Shown: positions 26,781 to 39,240, counted from the stretch's first letter. The stretch: DNA of 64,000 bases from Siphonodentalium dalli (GCA_032622095.1 CP136067.1:128977990-129041989), one strand, 5' to 3'. Notes: generated from the letters alone by a model not told the origin. A program made the numbers and translations.

Positions 26781-27036
26781 AAGAAGCACACACACGAACA
26801 AGAACTCTATCTATCAGAAAGAAACTCATACACGAACAAGAACTCTATCTATCAGAAAGAAACACATACACGAACAAGAACTCTATCTATCAGAAAGAAA
26901 CTCATACACGAACAAGAACTCTATCTATCAGAAAGAAACACATACACGAACAAGAACTCTATCTATCAGAAAGAAACACATACACGAACAAGAACTCTAT
27001 CTATCAGAAAGAAACACATACACGAACAAGAACTAT
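26781..27036. repeat. 38-bp minisatellite, about 7 copies
   Basis: The unit includes acacatacacgaacaagaac followed by tctatctatcagaaagaa. An alternating variant has actcatacac. Open frames across it are a by-product of a period that is not a multiple of three. No signal peptide or flanking exon structure supports coding. Confidence 0.93.
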
Positions 27037-27119
27037 ATCTGGAATCGGGGAGCTCAATGTGCTCCAGAGCCGGGGAGCGAGTGAACCGTGGAATGCTAAA
27101 GGTGAAGGTAACTGAATAA

Positions 27120-27500
27120 TTGTCTCCCGAAAAATAATTTCGGGGGACTATAGAAATCAGCACCGTCCATCCGTCTGTCCGATCCGGTCCTAAGCGCACT
27201 AACTCAAACTATTATTAACCGATTTCAAATTGTTTTTGTTTATGAGTTGATTGCCACAATATCTTGGACGAGTTCTAAAACCAGTTTCGTCCGATTTTTC
27301 TTACCGGTTATGATCCTTAGTTAGACGATTTCTCGACATTTTTTGTCGTAAGCGCAATAACTCGAACAAATATTAACCGATTTCAATAATGTTTTGTTTA
27401 TTAATCAATTTTATTCCTAAAACTACCAATCTCGGAGTTAGCCACATTCGAGTTAGCCGTCTTGAATGTAGTCATCGTTTCGGGGGACACTGTGGTCGGC
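27120..27500. repeat. Likely interspersed repeat fragment
   Basis: The segment starts near tgtctcccgaaaaataattt and ends near gtttcgggggacactg. It contains two diverged internal copies of 'taagcgcaataactcgaac ... attaaccgatttcaa' (about 27193 and 27350). The ccgtccatccgtctgtccg stretch is typical of dispersed invertebrate repeats. No coding potential is seen. Confidence 0.5.
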
Positions 27501-27639
27501 GACCTTTTATTTAAACTGGTGAATTAATTAAGGAATGGATTTTTGTGACTGCGAAATTTAATTATCTAGCTACTGTAGTTCTGTGTTTTTCCAAGTAAAA
27601 TTGGCTGCGGGATAGCCCTGTCGTACACTTGGGGATTTA

Positions 27640-29540
27640 TTTAAAAAAGTAAACACATGACCCATGCGGACCACAGTGAAAGCACACAATACAGAGCGTA
27701 TTTGATTCTGAATTAAGCTCAGTTGACAAATATCGGTTATTCCGTTTTATTGCGCTGGCCACAGTGGAAATGCACTATAAAGAGCGTTCATCTGATAAGT
27801 CCATTTAGGTCCAAATAGAGCGTAAAAATAATAAAATAAATCATAATGTCAAAATGAGCTTATTGTCCAATATCTATTATATATTTTGAAAGATCTGTAT
27901 GTGTATCTGTCTGTGTGTGTGTGTGTAATCGATGAACTCAAAAACGACCGACCCGATTTCGATGAAACTTGGTACGTGGGGGTATTTTCGGCCGGGGGTT
28001 AACATAGGCCTATTAATTTTCAGATCCGAGCTCAACTTTTCACGTGCCGAGGTCAAATCTGTTTTTACGCCGTTTTGCGCTAATATATTTCAGTTCGGTG
28101 CTCACAAATCGATTCGATATAGCGCGAATAATAAATTGCCAGTCATATAATTTGCACGGTTAGAATCTGTGGCGCTTCATCTTTCCAATGATGTATCACA
28201 CGCCTGTGTACGTTTAAAGTTTCTACCTTAATTATCGGGAAGAACGCAGGACCATGCTTCGCTCATCGAAAAACACTGCGTAAATATATTACGCCATCAA
28301 CAGATCGTGACGTGATCGCGTTAACTCTTAACCGGCCGATGTCGCGTTAACTCATCACCGGCCGAGGTATCCGCAAATGACATTGGGCTATATATCTCGA
28401 AAACGGGTGGAGCTATCGACGTGAAATTTGGTATGTGAATGTATCTTCCCCCGGATACGAATTTTATCGGGTCGCCGATCCCGTGCGACGCCAGCTTCGC
28501 GCATGCGCATACCAGATCTAGGAAACGGGTGGCGCTATCGACTTGAAATTTGGTTTTTGAATAGCCCGGACGAAGTCGGGTCACCTTCTAGTATTATATA
28601 TATGGCCTAAATATTCACGCATATATATTCATATTGGACTTACTTGATTCTGATATAAGTGAGTAGAGACTTATACATGTGTCTTTGGGGTGGTGGGTTA
28701 TATTGTGCCAAATAGACGTGAGTGGACTTATACCCGTTATTCCGTTTATGACACGGGCAACAGTGATAACACGTTGTAAAAGCGTATTTGATTCTGCTTA
28801 ATTTTCAGCATATTCTCGTGAAAATAGGTTCATATTGGACTTAAAGGTACTCAATCCGATAAAACTCCTCTCAATTACTATTTCAATGGCTTCGGGGGTC
28901 AAAAATATTTGATTCGAGTCGAGGAAGTCACCCATCAAAGCTCAGATTTGTTAGATATCGATTTTAGAAATCTATTATTTTTCATTATCGGGAATACTTT
29001 CTGGCACAGAACACAGTCAAAATTGCGTTATTATTACCACTTGATTTTAGAGTTATCCACCTTGTCTGTTTGAATAGTGTTTTGGTGTACACATCTCGAG
29101 CAGGTTACGAAATTGACGGCAATTATTAGTACTCATCTCGAGGAAATAAAAAATTTCAAAAATCAATATCTAATAACTTTGAGCTTTGTTTGATGGGTTC
29201 CTCGACTCGAATCAAATATTTCTTACCCCCAAAGCCAAAGAAATAGTAATATAGGACCCTCTGATCGGATTATTGTTGTTGGAATCTGTTGAGATGGGGA
29301 CCCTCTGATCGGATTGAGTACCTTTAAATATTCACATAGATTCATATTACTTGAGTTACTTGATTCGGACAGGTTATTCCGTTTATGGTGCTGGCCACAG
29401 TGAAAACACATTATAAAGAGCGTATATCTGGTAAGTCGATTTAGGTTCACAGAGCGTAAAATAATAATATTACCGCGATTTAATTGTGTTTTTGAAATAA
29501 GTTCAATATGAGCTTATTTTCAAGAGAACAGACAGGTAAT
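27640..29540. repeat. Three diverged copies of a dispersed segment
   Basis: The landmark ggttattccgttttattgcg with ctggccacagtg and ataaagagcgt recurs near 27738, 28735 and 29372. The second and third copies are separated by a TTAA-flanked MITE. The intervening 27880-28600 part contains two copies of a 'gggtggcgctatcgacttga' phrase (about 28405 and 28527). Confidence 0.6.
28845..29322 (+). mobile_element. TTAA-flanked MITE, family C, best copy
   Basis: The element is 478 bp. TTAA lies at 28841-28844 and 29323-29326. The ends are AGGTACTCAATCCGAT and its reverse complement. Further inside, the cgagtcgaggaa blocks are also inverted. The TTAA duplication is the habit of the piggyBac and Kolobok groups, and I cannot choose between them from the ends alone. 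A 29-bp segment (gaccctctgatcggatt) is duplicated near the right end. Confidence 0.88.
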
Positions 29541-29744
29541 ATGGAAGTTAAAAAATTAAAACAATGTATATAAAAACGCTACGTCTGAACTTTTAGAATA
29601 GTACATTACAGAATTAAATGATAATAAAAAGTTCTTATTCTAGATGCAAAATGATGAATCAGTAACATAATCTGCAATGGTTCGCATATTTTTCGACATA
29701 GATCTCGTGTGGACGCTTTAAATGGGTACTGTACACCACTTAAA

Positions 29745-30110
29745 GACATATTGTGGACTTATTCGGGTGCGTGAAACTGATAAGTTAATATTCAGGCGCG
29801 ATGCCAACTGGTGGAATGTAGCATTCTACTAACATCACCGAAAATCTCAAGCAAATCGACCGTAACACTCCATAGAAAACATCGTCTGAACTACGCTCAA
29901 TTGTAAATAGTTACCTCTCGATTCGGGACGCAACTACCGGCGATAAACTAACGAAAACGATTTCACCATCGAGAGTCGCTACATTTAATTAATACATAAG
30001 AATGATGACGTGTCACGCCAAATTGGATATAGTATTTGTATAATATAACTACTTTTAGAAAGATTATTCTCCATTTATATTTGATCGCCCTTGGAGTGTT
30101 TCACATCACT
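29745..30110 (-). repeat. Degenerate interspersed repeat (mate at 15060-15460)
   Basis: This is the reverse complement of the segment near 15060-15460 over about 360 bp with many substitutions and small gaps. Matching landmarks are aacatcgtctgaactacg, cgattcgggacgcaa and ggagtgtttcacatcacttt. Confidence 0.75.
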
Positions 30111-31139
30111 TTAAACAAAATTCCCGATAATAACAACGATCTAATATCGATAATATGTATAGAAATAAGCAATTTGAGTCGAAGATGTATTCTGTAAACG
30201 TTCAGGTTAATAGGTTATCTTAAATCAAAGTAAATAATTTTATATAAATTTAATTTATGGCTGAAGCCATAAACTAAACTACAAATTTCCGTGTATAATA
30301 TTCATATAGTATAACATTTATTTCATACATTTGCTTGAAAACTGTACAAAAAATTTGTATTTTCGCATTCGGGCTAATCTGCCATCGGTAACATTCCTTG
30401 GTACTCAACAGACTTTCAAATAATGGAAATCTGGTTACCTTATTCTTCGACTCAGAGACTATATAAACCAACAACAACATTTGAGTACAGTATCCCTTTA
30501 ATTAGTGATAACAGTACTTCTAATATTGTATTTAATTATTATAGACGGACATAATAAGCATATATGTAGTGGTATTGAATCAAATTAAGAGGAAAAGGAA
30601 CTTATTTATTTTAACTATTTGAAACTTCGCTTGTGAACAAGTCTGGGAAATTCCGTTTGTTGACTATACTACCTTATGTTAAGTTTTATAAGGAAAGACC
30701 AACTTTATGTTATTTTGTCATTTTAAAAACTGTTTTTGTTAATAAAACTGTTAGCCAGACAAAAATTACCAACCGGCTATTACAATAACATTTTGATATA
30801 TAAGTGTAGGAAACATAGATTGTTGTACATCTACCTTACAACCACAAATCAGAAACGCAACTCCTAAAATAGAGGGCTCTATATGTGATCCCAGCAGGTC
30901 CTAATAGCATAAACAGGTGTTTTTTCAGTTAGGAATGTATTACTTGTAGAGGTTATATTTGGTCTTTTAAACTCTTAGATAAAAACAATTGTGTTTATGG
31001 ACTTTTCGTATTTTCCACCCACGGGCATACCTTCCTGCAAAATTTTAACTATCCCTCCTGTCTCAAATAGATAAAATTAACCCCTTTGTCCAGCATGTAA
31101 CACTAAATAGCGTTTTTTGTTAACTTCTTCAGAATACCG
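30111..31139. other. No gene recognised
   Basis: The sequence is AT-rich. The only notable piece is a short C-rich transposon-end fragment near 31012-31062 (cccacgggcataccttcctg). Confidence 0.5.
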
Positions 31140-31143
31140 TTAA

Positions 31144-31637
31144 AGGTACGGTTGGCCTTGGCGGTGGGTATCCTGTGAAAATATTTCCACCCGTCTAAAA
31201 CCGCCACAAACAGAAAGAACAACAAAATGTAGACAGACTTTGTCCGTATACAAATAAGAAATATCGCATAAACAGTATGTTATTGTCATATTTGTGACCA
31301 TTGTTATGTAAACAAAAGCATAAAAAGTTACTTTTCTGGTGTTTGTTTATATTATGATGGTAAACATAAAGAGCGTTCTTTGTTGGTGAATTCCTGATAT
31401 GGAACGAATAAAGAGCGTTCATGCCATTTGTGTGTGATTAGCCAGCAGCATTGTGCTGTCTTCTGTAACACAATCAGGCTCTTGCTTAGGTAAAATATAG
31501 TAAATCTTTATGATAACATGCTGTTTACGCGATGGTCATGGTATATATGAACGAAACTGTATGTGTTTTAATGTTTTTCTGTTTACGGTGATTGGAACAA
31601 ATATGAATATTTTCGACAACTAAGGCCTCACGTGCCT
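31144..31637 (+). mobile_element. TTAA-flanked MITE, family F, copy 1
   Basis: The element is 494 bp. TTAA lies at 31140-31143 and 31638-31641. The ends are AGGTACGGTTGGCCTTGG and, inverted, AGGCACGTGAGGCCTTAG. A second copy in opposite orientation lies at 61386-61885. The AGGYAC start is shared with family C. Confidence 0.87.
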
Positions 31638-31641
31638 TTAA

Positions 31642-32401
31642 ATACAAAAAGCGCCCGCATTACTTTGCCGAGCATTGAAATTTTACTTCTCATGTCGTTA
31701 GCTTTGGCAAATATGCATTATTTTATATGCATGGTGTCGTTCATTTTCTGGCACTATATGGTTTTCTATTAGAAAATGCCTGCAAAAAATGCCATGAGAA
31801 CCAGTGTATGAGCGTACACCAAATCCTTACTACAGTTTAATAGAGACCTTTCGCAAAATCACGAATATGGTTTATATAAAAGGGATATGGACAATATCGT
31901 GCCAGATACAGCAGAAAATTCGATCTTTACGCACGGGGGTTCTTCTGTGAGACGAAATACACCCAACGCAGTTAAATTATATGTAGACGCGTCAAGGATG
32001 TGGCACCGGTCCTGGTTGGGGACGCTCTAACAATATCCGTGTGTTGTATAACACACGGATAATAACATGGGATCTGGAAGAGATACACTTTAATTTTTCC
32101 ATCAAATATATGTGTAACTGAATATAGTGGGCCAAATGCCCTCTCACAAATTAACCATCGTATGCATGTAAGTTGTGATGGTGTCCACCTTACTAGGACA
32201 ATATATCCTATCGGTAATCGTAATTAATAGTGATCTTGCGATCTATTGTGTTATTGCACGTACGTGTGTATCGACATGTTGTACCACATAAATATGTCAA
32301 CCCTTTCTATACAAACCGTTTGGTGAACTTAATCTAAACATTTCCCGCAATAAATATGACTTCTTTTGTACTTTTATTTATCTGTTGTTTTCTGATATTA
32401 C
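31642..32401. other. No gene recognised; one perfect hairpin
   Basis: Near 32033-32060 tatccgtgtgtt pairs perfectly with aacacacggata across a 4-base loop. At about 31842 the sequence atagagacctttcgcaaaat recurs from 37838 and, inverted, near 39860. Confidence 0.5.
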
Positions 32402-33521
32402 CAGGGGGTGGGGGGTAGGAAATGTTTTTCAGGCACGTATGCTGATTTTTGACTTTCGACCCTTGTTGGGACCCACCCACCCCCGCGTCCAAATTTTTTT
32501 CGTTTTCGGATGGGGGGGGGGGGGGGGGGGGGTCGGGTTTTTTTTTCAGGCACGTATGGCATTTTTTCACTTTCGATCATTTTTTGTACCCACCCACCCC
32601 CACCGCCAAATTTTGTTTCCGTTTTCGGCAGTTTTTTCCGACCATTTTTTGACACCCACCCCCTTTTTAACACTAAAACAGAGATTTTCGGGGGGAATTC
32701 ACTGTAAAGAGCTGTATATGAATTTCTGTGCATACTATTTATCATGATGTTAACATGGACATGTAAATAGGAATGAGTCATTTTGAGGTCATTCGGCCAA
32801 AAAAACATGGCTGCCAGCGGCCATCTTGGATTTCAAAATTTGCAACAAAATACAACACGATAACTGCCTGCAGTCAGTTTACCAGTTAGAATTACATTAT
32901 TTCTCATTCAAAGTGGTTTTCAAGCCCAACTCATTGCCAAAACACTAAAAAAAAACAAGCAGGAAATATTTTTTTAGTTGCGGAAAAAATTGCTTGTTGG
33001 TGGCTTTGACCACCCACCCACCCCGGCATACGTGCCGGAATTTTTTTTCACCCCCCCCCTGTTTTCGGCAGTTTTTTCCGACCATTTTCTGACACCCACC
33101 CCCTTTTAACACTAAAACAGAGATTTGCGGGGGGAATTTCACTGTAAACAGTTGTATATGAATTTCTGTGAATACTATTAGTCATGGATGTGAACATTGA
33201 CATGTAAATAGGAACAAGTCATTTTGGGGTTATTCGGTCAAAAAAAACATGGCTGCCAGCAGCCATCTTGGATTTCAAAATTCAATCCATTATCATGGGC
33301 TACAGGCTATACTGTTTGTCTGATCATCATGAAATTTGTCATTTATGGTAATATTGACATATAGATGTGTTTTAAGCCAAACTCATTGCAAAAACAGTCA
33401 AAAAGACTTGCAGGAAAAAATATTTTTGAGTTGCGGAAAAAAATGTTAGTTGGCCCTATCGACCACCCACCCACCCCGGCATACGTGCCCGGAAAAAACT
33501 TTTTTTCCACCCCCCCCCCTG
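32402..33521. mobile_element. CAGG-ended MITE, family E, copy 2 (outer host of a nested copy)
   Basis: The element starts CAGGGGG at 32402 and ends CCCCCTG at 33521. The 7-bp ATATTAC flanks both sides (32395-32401, 33522-33528). The interior is interrupted by another family E copy at 32510-33061. Confidence 0.85.
32510..33061. mobile_element. CAGG-ended MITE, family E, copy 3 (nested)
   Basis: The element is 552 bp and inserted inside the outer copy. The 7-bp TTTTCGG occurs on both sides (32503-32509, 33062-33068). It begins ATGGGGG where CAGGGGG is expected, so its first bases have changed. The interior has the gccagcggccatcttggat phrase common to the family. Overlapping proline- and glycine-rich frames are low-complexity artefacts. 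Confidence 0.85.
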
Positions 33522-33528
33522 ATATTAC

Positions 33529-34604
33529 CTGTATATACCTGCAATTCAATATGAATAAACTACTCCGATGTATACTTGTTTACTGACTGGGGAATCCATT
33601 TAGTATAAAAGGGTTAAATACGTTCGCATGGATGCTGCAATCAATTATCGCTCTATTGAATATGTTAAATTTGAATATTGAGTATATGTCACTATCATAA
33701 TCCAAATCATGATTTATTTGAACTGAACAGGAAGGAAGTATAGTGAAATAGAGTTATCTTCCTTGTATTGTTGCCTACGATTTTCTGAGAAATTATTGTT
33801 TAATACATAAAATGAAATGAAGTGTAGCGGTTACACTTCTTTCTGTTTGACCATATATGAGTCGCACAATCTTCCATATTGGTGTGCACTTCCTGATATG
33901 ACGTCAGAATGAAGATGGGTATAATGAAACCCTTGCTGATTTCAAGTGGCCATTGACTGCGTGCCGGTCAGTGATGAGTCAGACGAAATTTTCGGCCTCT
34001 ACGCCCTCGGCGACTGTCGCTGTATATGATCTCCCTGCTCGACTGAACCTTCTATATATGATTTCGGCTTCTACACCCTCGGCGACTGTCGCCATATATG
34101 ATTTCCCAGCTCGACTGAATTGAGAATCATGCATGGACCGAATTATCGTCACCAACCTCGATGAACTTTCTTACATGCATGCTCGTTCTTGGCACCTCAC
34201 ACCACCAATGGTGACAACTGATTATTATCTCAATAATCCCAACTGCTGAATATTTCCAAACTGATATCCGCTAAGGAACTTAATTTTTCAAATAATGGCC
34301 ATTTTAGTCCCAAATTTTGACCCAAAGTAGGACAATATGCATATGTTGGTCTAAAATAACCTATTGCCCACTAAATACTGTTTGGAAAACCAGACTATGA
34401 GAATAATTTAAACCAGTGTTTAGCAACAACTGTTGAATAATTTGACCAAGGTTCGAGAAGCTAGACACCACCTATCGCCACGTACCAGAGAGATAGCGCG
34501 GATTCGAACGTTTTCTTCATTTTTCATTGAATATACTCGAAATCAATTCAGATCGATTTAGTTGTAAGTTCGTGTGATACACGCTATATACGTACAACGT
34601 ATAT
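33529..34604. repeat. Mostly unremarkable; short tandem copy at 33988-34120
   Basis: Two copies of a segment of about 64 bp read ttcggcctctacgccctcgg / ttcggcttctacaccctcgg, each followed by cgactgtcgc and a ctcgactgaa. No gene was recognised. Confidence 0.6.
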
Positions 34605-34730
34605 GTCTCGGTTGATGTGTAGATCTCTTGGTTAGAGTCGTTAGACGCTTTGTCTGGACACCGAAGTTAAGCAACGTCGAGCGCGGATAGTCCTTGGATT
34701 GGTGACCGGCTGGGATTCCGGTGCTGCCAA
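34605..34730 (+). ncRNA. 5S rRNA-derived sequence (probable pseudogene or 5S-headed SINE)
   Basis: The 3' two-thirds resembles animal 5S rRNA: accgaagttaagcaacgtcg at 34659-34678, then a gcgcgg-tagt-cttggat stretch and ggtgaccggctgggattccg at 34701-34720, then gtgctg. These cover the box A and box C parts of the internal RNA polymerase III promoter. The 5' third matches poorly and the closing 3' helix is not formed, so a functional 5S gene is unlikely. A 5S-headed retroposon would show the same head. I did not identify a SINE core or tail downstream. Confidence 0.6.
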
Positions 34731-35013
34731 CTTTCGGCGCGACCCAGTAGGATATCAGTTTAGTTGAGAATTATGTGCAACGGTCAGTCGAGGAAATGAA
34801 AGAATGGACTGTCGAGGAAATGAACGTATTTATTGTTTCACTGTAGTGCGGAATGCCAAATAGGGGATCATTTTCAGAGACATAACTTGCTATGTTTGGA
34901 CTTCTTAAACTCGACATCTGCTAGGCGTTTCTCTAAGTCGCCAGGTCGTGCTAGCATCGCTTTCACGTTTTGTTTAATTCCACAAGTCCGACAGCTGGTA
35001 CTTATATCACAAT
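34731..35013. other. No gene recognised
   Basis: This is sequence after the 5S-like block. A short repeat (gaggaaatgaa) occurs twice near 34790 and 34813. It could be the body of a 5S-headed retroposon, but no tail is evident. Confidence 0.4.
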
Positions 35014-35767
35014 GGCCGGATTCTTCATCTCCAGATTAAACCTCCCGAGTTTAATCCTGGGTTAAACCTACATTGACGGACCAGCCAACCCGGGTTTAGG
35101 TAACCGTTTGTGGTCGTTCAGTGGCTGACAGAATCCAGTGACCAGGCGGAACATAGGAAGGCAACGTATGATTATATGTCCACCCTAATTAACGCGAACA
35201 CACACACACAAACACACACACACGCTTATAACAACCCTCGTGTATGCATGGATCGATTGTGACATGACAACACCAAGCAGCCCCTCGCATCTCATAGACC
35301 ATGCCGTCAACCGATATTATGTTCAGGTCCACCAATGTAAACAGCGGTCAAGAAAAGACGGATTCTTCATCTCAGGTCCAGCCCTCGAAAGTCTAAACCG
35401 GGTTTAGTTGACCGTCGAATTAATTGGTTTAGATGCCGATTTATGGTTATACAACGCACAAATTATCGCAAGTTACAGAACACTTTAGAGCTTCTCGCTT
35501 ATAAATATCCAATTAAAATGTGATCAGTATCGTAGTTATCGATTTTAACTCTTTATAGGACGCGGCGGTTCGCATTAGGCAAGTACGATTGTTCAGCTTT
35601 ACAATATACAGACTATACTGCTGAAACTCGGTCTGGTTGGAGCAGGCTTTAACCGAAGATGAACACATGTGGTATCGGGTTTAAACCACGGATTGAGCTG
35701 TCAAACGGCGAATTAAACCTATAGGTTTACACAAACCAGGTTTAAACAAGAGATTAAGAATCCGGCC
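35014..35767. mobile_element. GGCC-ended MITE, family G
   Basis: The element is 754 bp. The left end is GGCCGGATTCTTCATCTC and the right end, inverted, GGCCGGATTCTTAATCTC. AAT occurs on both sides. A 3-bp duplication and GGC ends fit PIF/Harbinger. The interior is rich in 'gggtttaaacc'-like dyads. A second copy of the left end (cggattcttcatctc) lies inside at about 35360, suggesting a nested or duplicated element. Confidence 0.7.
35203..35225. repeat. AC microsatellite
   Basis: An interrupted (AC)n run, acacacacacacaaacacac and onward, lies inside the family G element. Confidence 0.9.
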
Positions 35768-35770
35768 AAT

Positions 35771-36617
35771 ACGTCATGGTTAATGGACGAGAGACTGAAC
35801 ATTCGGAAAATAGAAGGTTGAGCAAAAAAGGATACCTACTTTCATACCGATGAACATTTCCGACAAATATGATAAATGAGACACATACGAATGTACAAAA
35901 CCACGCATTGATACAGTTATCGGGGCGGTCTGTTCGTCCGTCCATCAGTTCGCTTTTGGTTGGAGGATGATAACTTTACATATAGTTCCAACTGAATGGA
36001 ATGAAATGTGTGTATACTAGTACAAAATATAGGTCAAGTTTGCTCGCCAATTTTGTCCAGAGTTATGGCCCTTTGTTGTAATTACCACATGCGTATTTTG
36101 CCACGCCTTATCAATGCTCTTCTTATTCAATGAAATAAGTCCACAATATGTCTTTAAATTTGACTTTTCTTAAAAATAGTATTTTATGCATTTCTTTTCA
36201 GAGTGTACCCTATCGCGAGACCATATAGCAACCACACCAAACAACCACACCAAACAGCCACCACACCAAACAGCCACAGCCACATTAAAGAGCAAACAGT
36301 TGAACCTATCTCTAAATACATTTATTAGCAGCTGAATGGCAGAGGAGATGGGCTCTGATCAGTTCTGCAACTTGGGCTCCGATCATCTGTGCCCACACAG
36401 CTAGCTGTGTGTATATAATAATATGTGTAAGTTATATATACGTTGTGGGTCACAATAAGTATGATCAACAACATGCTAGCTATTTGTGACATCTTAGGTG
36501 CGCGTAGCAATATGATGTAGTGTTCGCGCTGCCGCTTGCCAAAATGCAAAGCAAACATAATGCACATTTGGTAAAAATTATATTTCTCAGCAAACTTGTT
36601 GGCAAGTGCATGTAACA

Positions 36618-36618
<1 letters not shown>
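35771..36618. other. No gene recognised
   Basis: The region contains a ctgttcgtccgtccatcag stretch followed by ggatgataactttacatat, a phrase that recurs as ggatgataactttagtat at 57907. It also has three short copies of 'accacaccaaacagcca' near 36230-36275. Confidence 0.5.
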
Positions 36619-36657
<39 letters not shown>

Positions 36658-36715
36658 GGAGAGAGAGAGTAGAGAGAGGGAGAGGAGAAAGAGAGAGAGA
36701 GAGAGAGAGAGAGGT
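36619..36715. repeat. GA microsatellite
   Basis: An interrupted (GA)n run of about 95 bp. It produces a leucine/serine-rich minus-strand open frame that I do not regard as a gene. Confidence 0.95.
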
Positions 36716-37217
36716 GCGGGAGTCACTTAATTTTCGAATCACCAGATCACATTATATTCAACATAATTGATGTCATATACCATTTAAAAGAGGAAGCTCC
36801 AAAACATTGTAGCATTAACTGATCCGGTCGAATAAACTGGGGACATGTTGTTTTTGTCGAGGTACCAAGGTGTGTCCTGCATTTAATTTTGATCCGGACT
36901 GTACTATAAAGTCTATTACACTCAATGGAAGGGGAATAACTCTATCTCTTAGTTTGAATTTTGATGCATTCTGGGTTGACACGATGGGAGTCTTGGGATG
37001 AATCTCCATCACTTGGTGGACAGTCCTAGGCCACAGCTGCTTCGTATTATGGTGGAATATATATTTGTTTGGTTCCTTTTCCAAATGGTATATAATATGG
37101 TATAATGTTATCTGGGCATTCGAAAATTAAGTGGGCCTTTAACTTCGATGATCAAACAAAGCGTCTAACAACCAATACATCTACACCTCTCGTTCAGAGA
37201 AGTCATCGCCTTCTATA

Positions 37218-37718
37218 CAGGTCGGGCACATCCTGAATTCCACTTATTATAGTGGTATTCCATTATTATAGTGGTATACGACCATAACGTATTTATATTT
37301 CCTTTATTTGCTTCGGAAATAGAAGAGGGTGCATATAACAGTGCACAGCCAAATTTCACTCTTGACAATAGCGCAGCGAATGAACAGTCTTCCAACAAAA
37401 TCCGTTGTGCAATATTTTACGCCAGCGTTGTTATTCAATAATATTACTGACGATGCCTTTCTAAATGACAATAACATGATGATTCAATTGCTCCTTCCAA
37501 CTAATTGAATGCTAATTGAGTTGCTTATCGTGTGCCGTCATGATTAATCATTCTCCTGGACATAATATATGTATAATACCGAATTAGCGCGACACTGATT
37601 TTGAATAATTTGTGTGAAATATGATTTTGGATTATCCCTCTTTTATCAAATTCACAAAACGGTAATGGTCAGACTCATATACCGCCATAATAGTGGAATT
37701 CAGGATGTGCCTGACCTG
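37218..37718. mobile_element. CAGG-ended MITE, family H
   Basis: The element is 501 bp. The left end is CAGGTCGGGCACATCCTGAA and the right end, inverted, CAGGTCAGGCACATCCTGAA. The 7-bp TTCTATA lies on both sides (37211-37217, 37719-37725). Its interior differs from family E, but the CAGG start and 7-bp duplication are the same. Confidence 0.88.
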
Positions 37719-37725
37719 TTCTATA

Positions 37726-38469
37726 TCAGACACCTTTCGCGCATACTGAACGACGACATACAATTAATAAGAATAGGGCACTACGTCACTAGATGTTGTG
37801 TTCTTTCTATTCGTTGTCGTTTTTCCTTATTCAATAGAGACCTTTCGCAAAACTCACGTTTACGATTACGGATACGGATAGGGTACTACGTCACCAACAT
37901 TTGTGTACTTTCTAATCGTTGTCGTATTTTGCTATCCGCAATAACGGTTACGATTTCATGGTTTCTAATAAGCTCAAATAACACCTGAAATTTATTTTCT
38001 GCAATATATCACTTTACTCCGTTCGAGACTGTATATGTATATCATGTAAACCATCCAGTTGTATTGAGCTACGACCTCGATATGCTGTTTAGATTAGCAA
38101 TCACTCTACTCGTCGTCGTGAATCTCGAGCTTCCCGCGAAATAAGATCGCTATTCACAACGGATAGTCATCGCTGGCTGCGACACAAAACTTTGCAGTAA
38201 TATATAGAAGTGCACTATGAAACCAGTCGCCAAAAATACACGACTGACATGGATTTGGTGGTACTAAAATAATATTTGGCACACCCACCGACATCACCGT
38301 GTCGACTTTGTTTCGATTTGATAGGACCAAATCAGAAGTGATGCACATCAGCGAGCACAGCAACCGTATGTCGGATTTCCTAAACCCAAAGAGGTGATAG
38401 GCCTGGATAGGATAGGATAGGATATTTTATTTCCAATACACATACACAGAGACGTGGTGACAGGGGGAG
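37726..38469. repeat. Diverged tandem copies
   Basis: Two copies of about 104 bp: agggcactacgtcac (about 37775) recurs as agggtactacgtcac (about 37879), each with ttcgttgtcg further on. The forward open frame over them is a by-product. A gataggataggatatttta stretch is at about 38405. Confidence 0.6.
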
Positions 38470-39240
38470 GGGTTGGGGGGGGGGGGGGGGGGGTGGGGTG
38501 TCTCACCCCTCAACTTTGGTCAAATTTTTCAACAGTTGGAAATTTAACACCTGAGACAACATTAGTTGGAAATTTCACACCAACAATAGGTTGAAAATGT
38601 TCTTGTAGTTTGATTTTCAAACAATTTATTGTGGGGAATTTATTGTTTTTGGACCAATATTTGCATATTTTCCTTCTTTTGATAAAAATTTTGGACTGAA
38701 ATGGCCATCAGTTAGACATTTTCCAACCTTAGGGGTGTCAGGTTGGAAATTTCCAACACTTGGAAAGCTTGTGTCCTGGTCCCTCCCCGTGGCCAGTCAA
38801 AAACTTCTAGTTAATTTAAGAATATAATATTGTCCTACATTTGGTCAAAATTGGACTGGAATTGTCATCAGTTGGAAATGTCCAACTCTATGAATGCTTG
38901 AGGCTAGTCTAGATGCCAGGATTTTGCGATTTTATTGTTCACGTTTAAAAAAAAAATTCGCACTCCGGGCCGAACCATGGTCGGTCCGGTGTGTCCTGGT
39001 CCCTCCCCGTGGCCAATAAAAAACTGCTAATGAGTTTAAGAAAACAATATTTTACTACATTTGGTTAAAATCGTTGACTGAAAATTTCCAAACTAAGGGA
39101 GAGTATGAGGTTTGAAATTTTCAACACTAGGAAAGCTTGAGGTCAGTCTAGATGCTAGGATTTTCGATTTTCTTGTTTAGTTTTCAATATTTTCTCACAC
39201 CGGGCCGATCAACCATGGTCGGCCCGGTGGGGCCTGGTCT
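38470..39240. repeat. Diverged tandem repeat with hairpins, preceded by a G-run
   Basis: After a G-run at 38475-38494, the phrase tcctggtccctccccgtggc occurs at about 38771 and 38994 (223 bp apart). Units share 'agtctagatgc-aggattt', 'gttggaaatttcc' and a hairpin of the form ccgggccga...tcggcccgg (best at 39200-39228). Confidence 0.7.

Noticed and set aside
26670-27119. A threonine/glutamate-rich repeat protein of about 149 residues
   Set aside because: It is a 38-bp minisatellite artefact. Alternative frames are open equally long.
32385-32808. Overlapping proline- and glycine-rich frames of up to 136 codons
   Set aside because: They derive from poly-G and poly-C runs in nested MITEs and are open in several frames on both strands.
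34605-34730. Functional 5S rRNA gene
   Set aside because: The 5' third does not match and the terminal stem cannot form. No T-run terminator follows directly.
36325-36726. A leucine/serine-rich 133-codon minus-strand frame
   Set aside because: Its N-terminal part is the translation of a GA/CT microsatellite.
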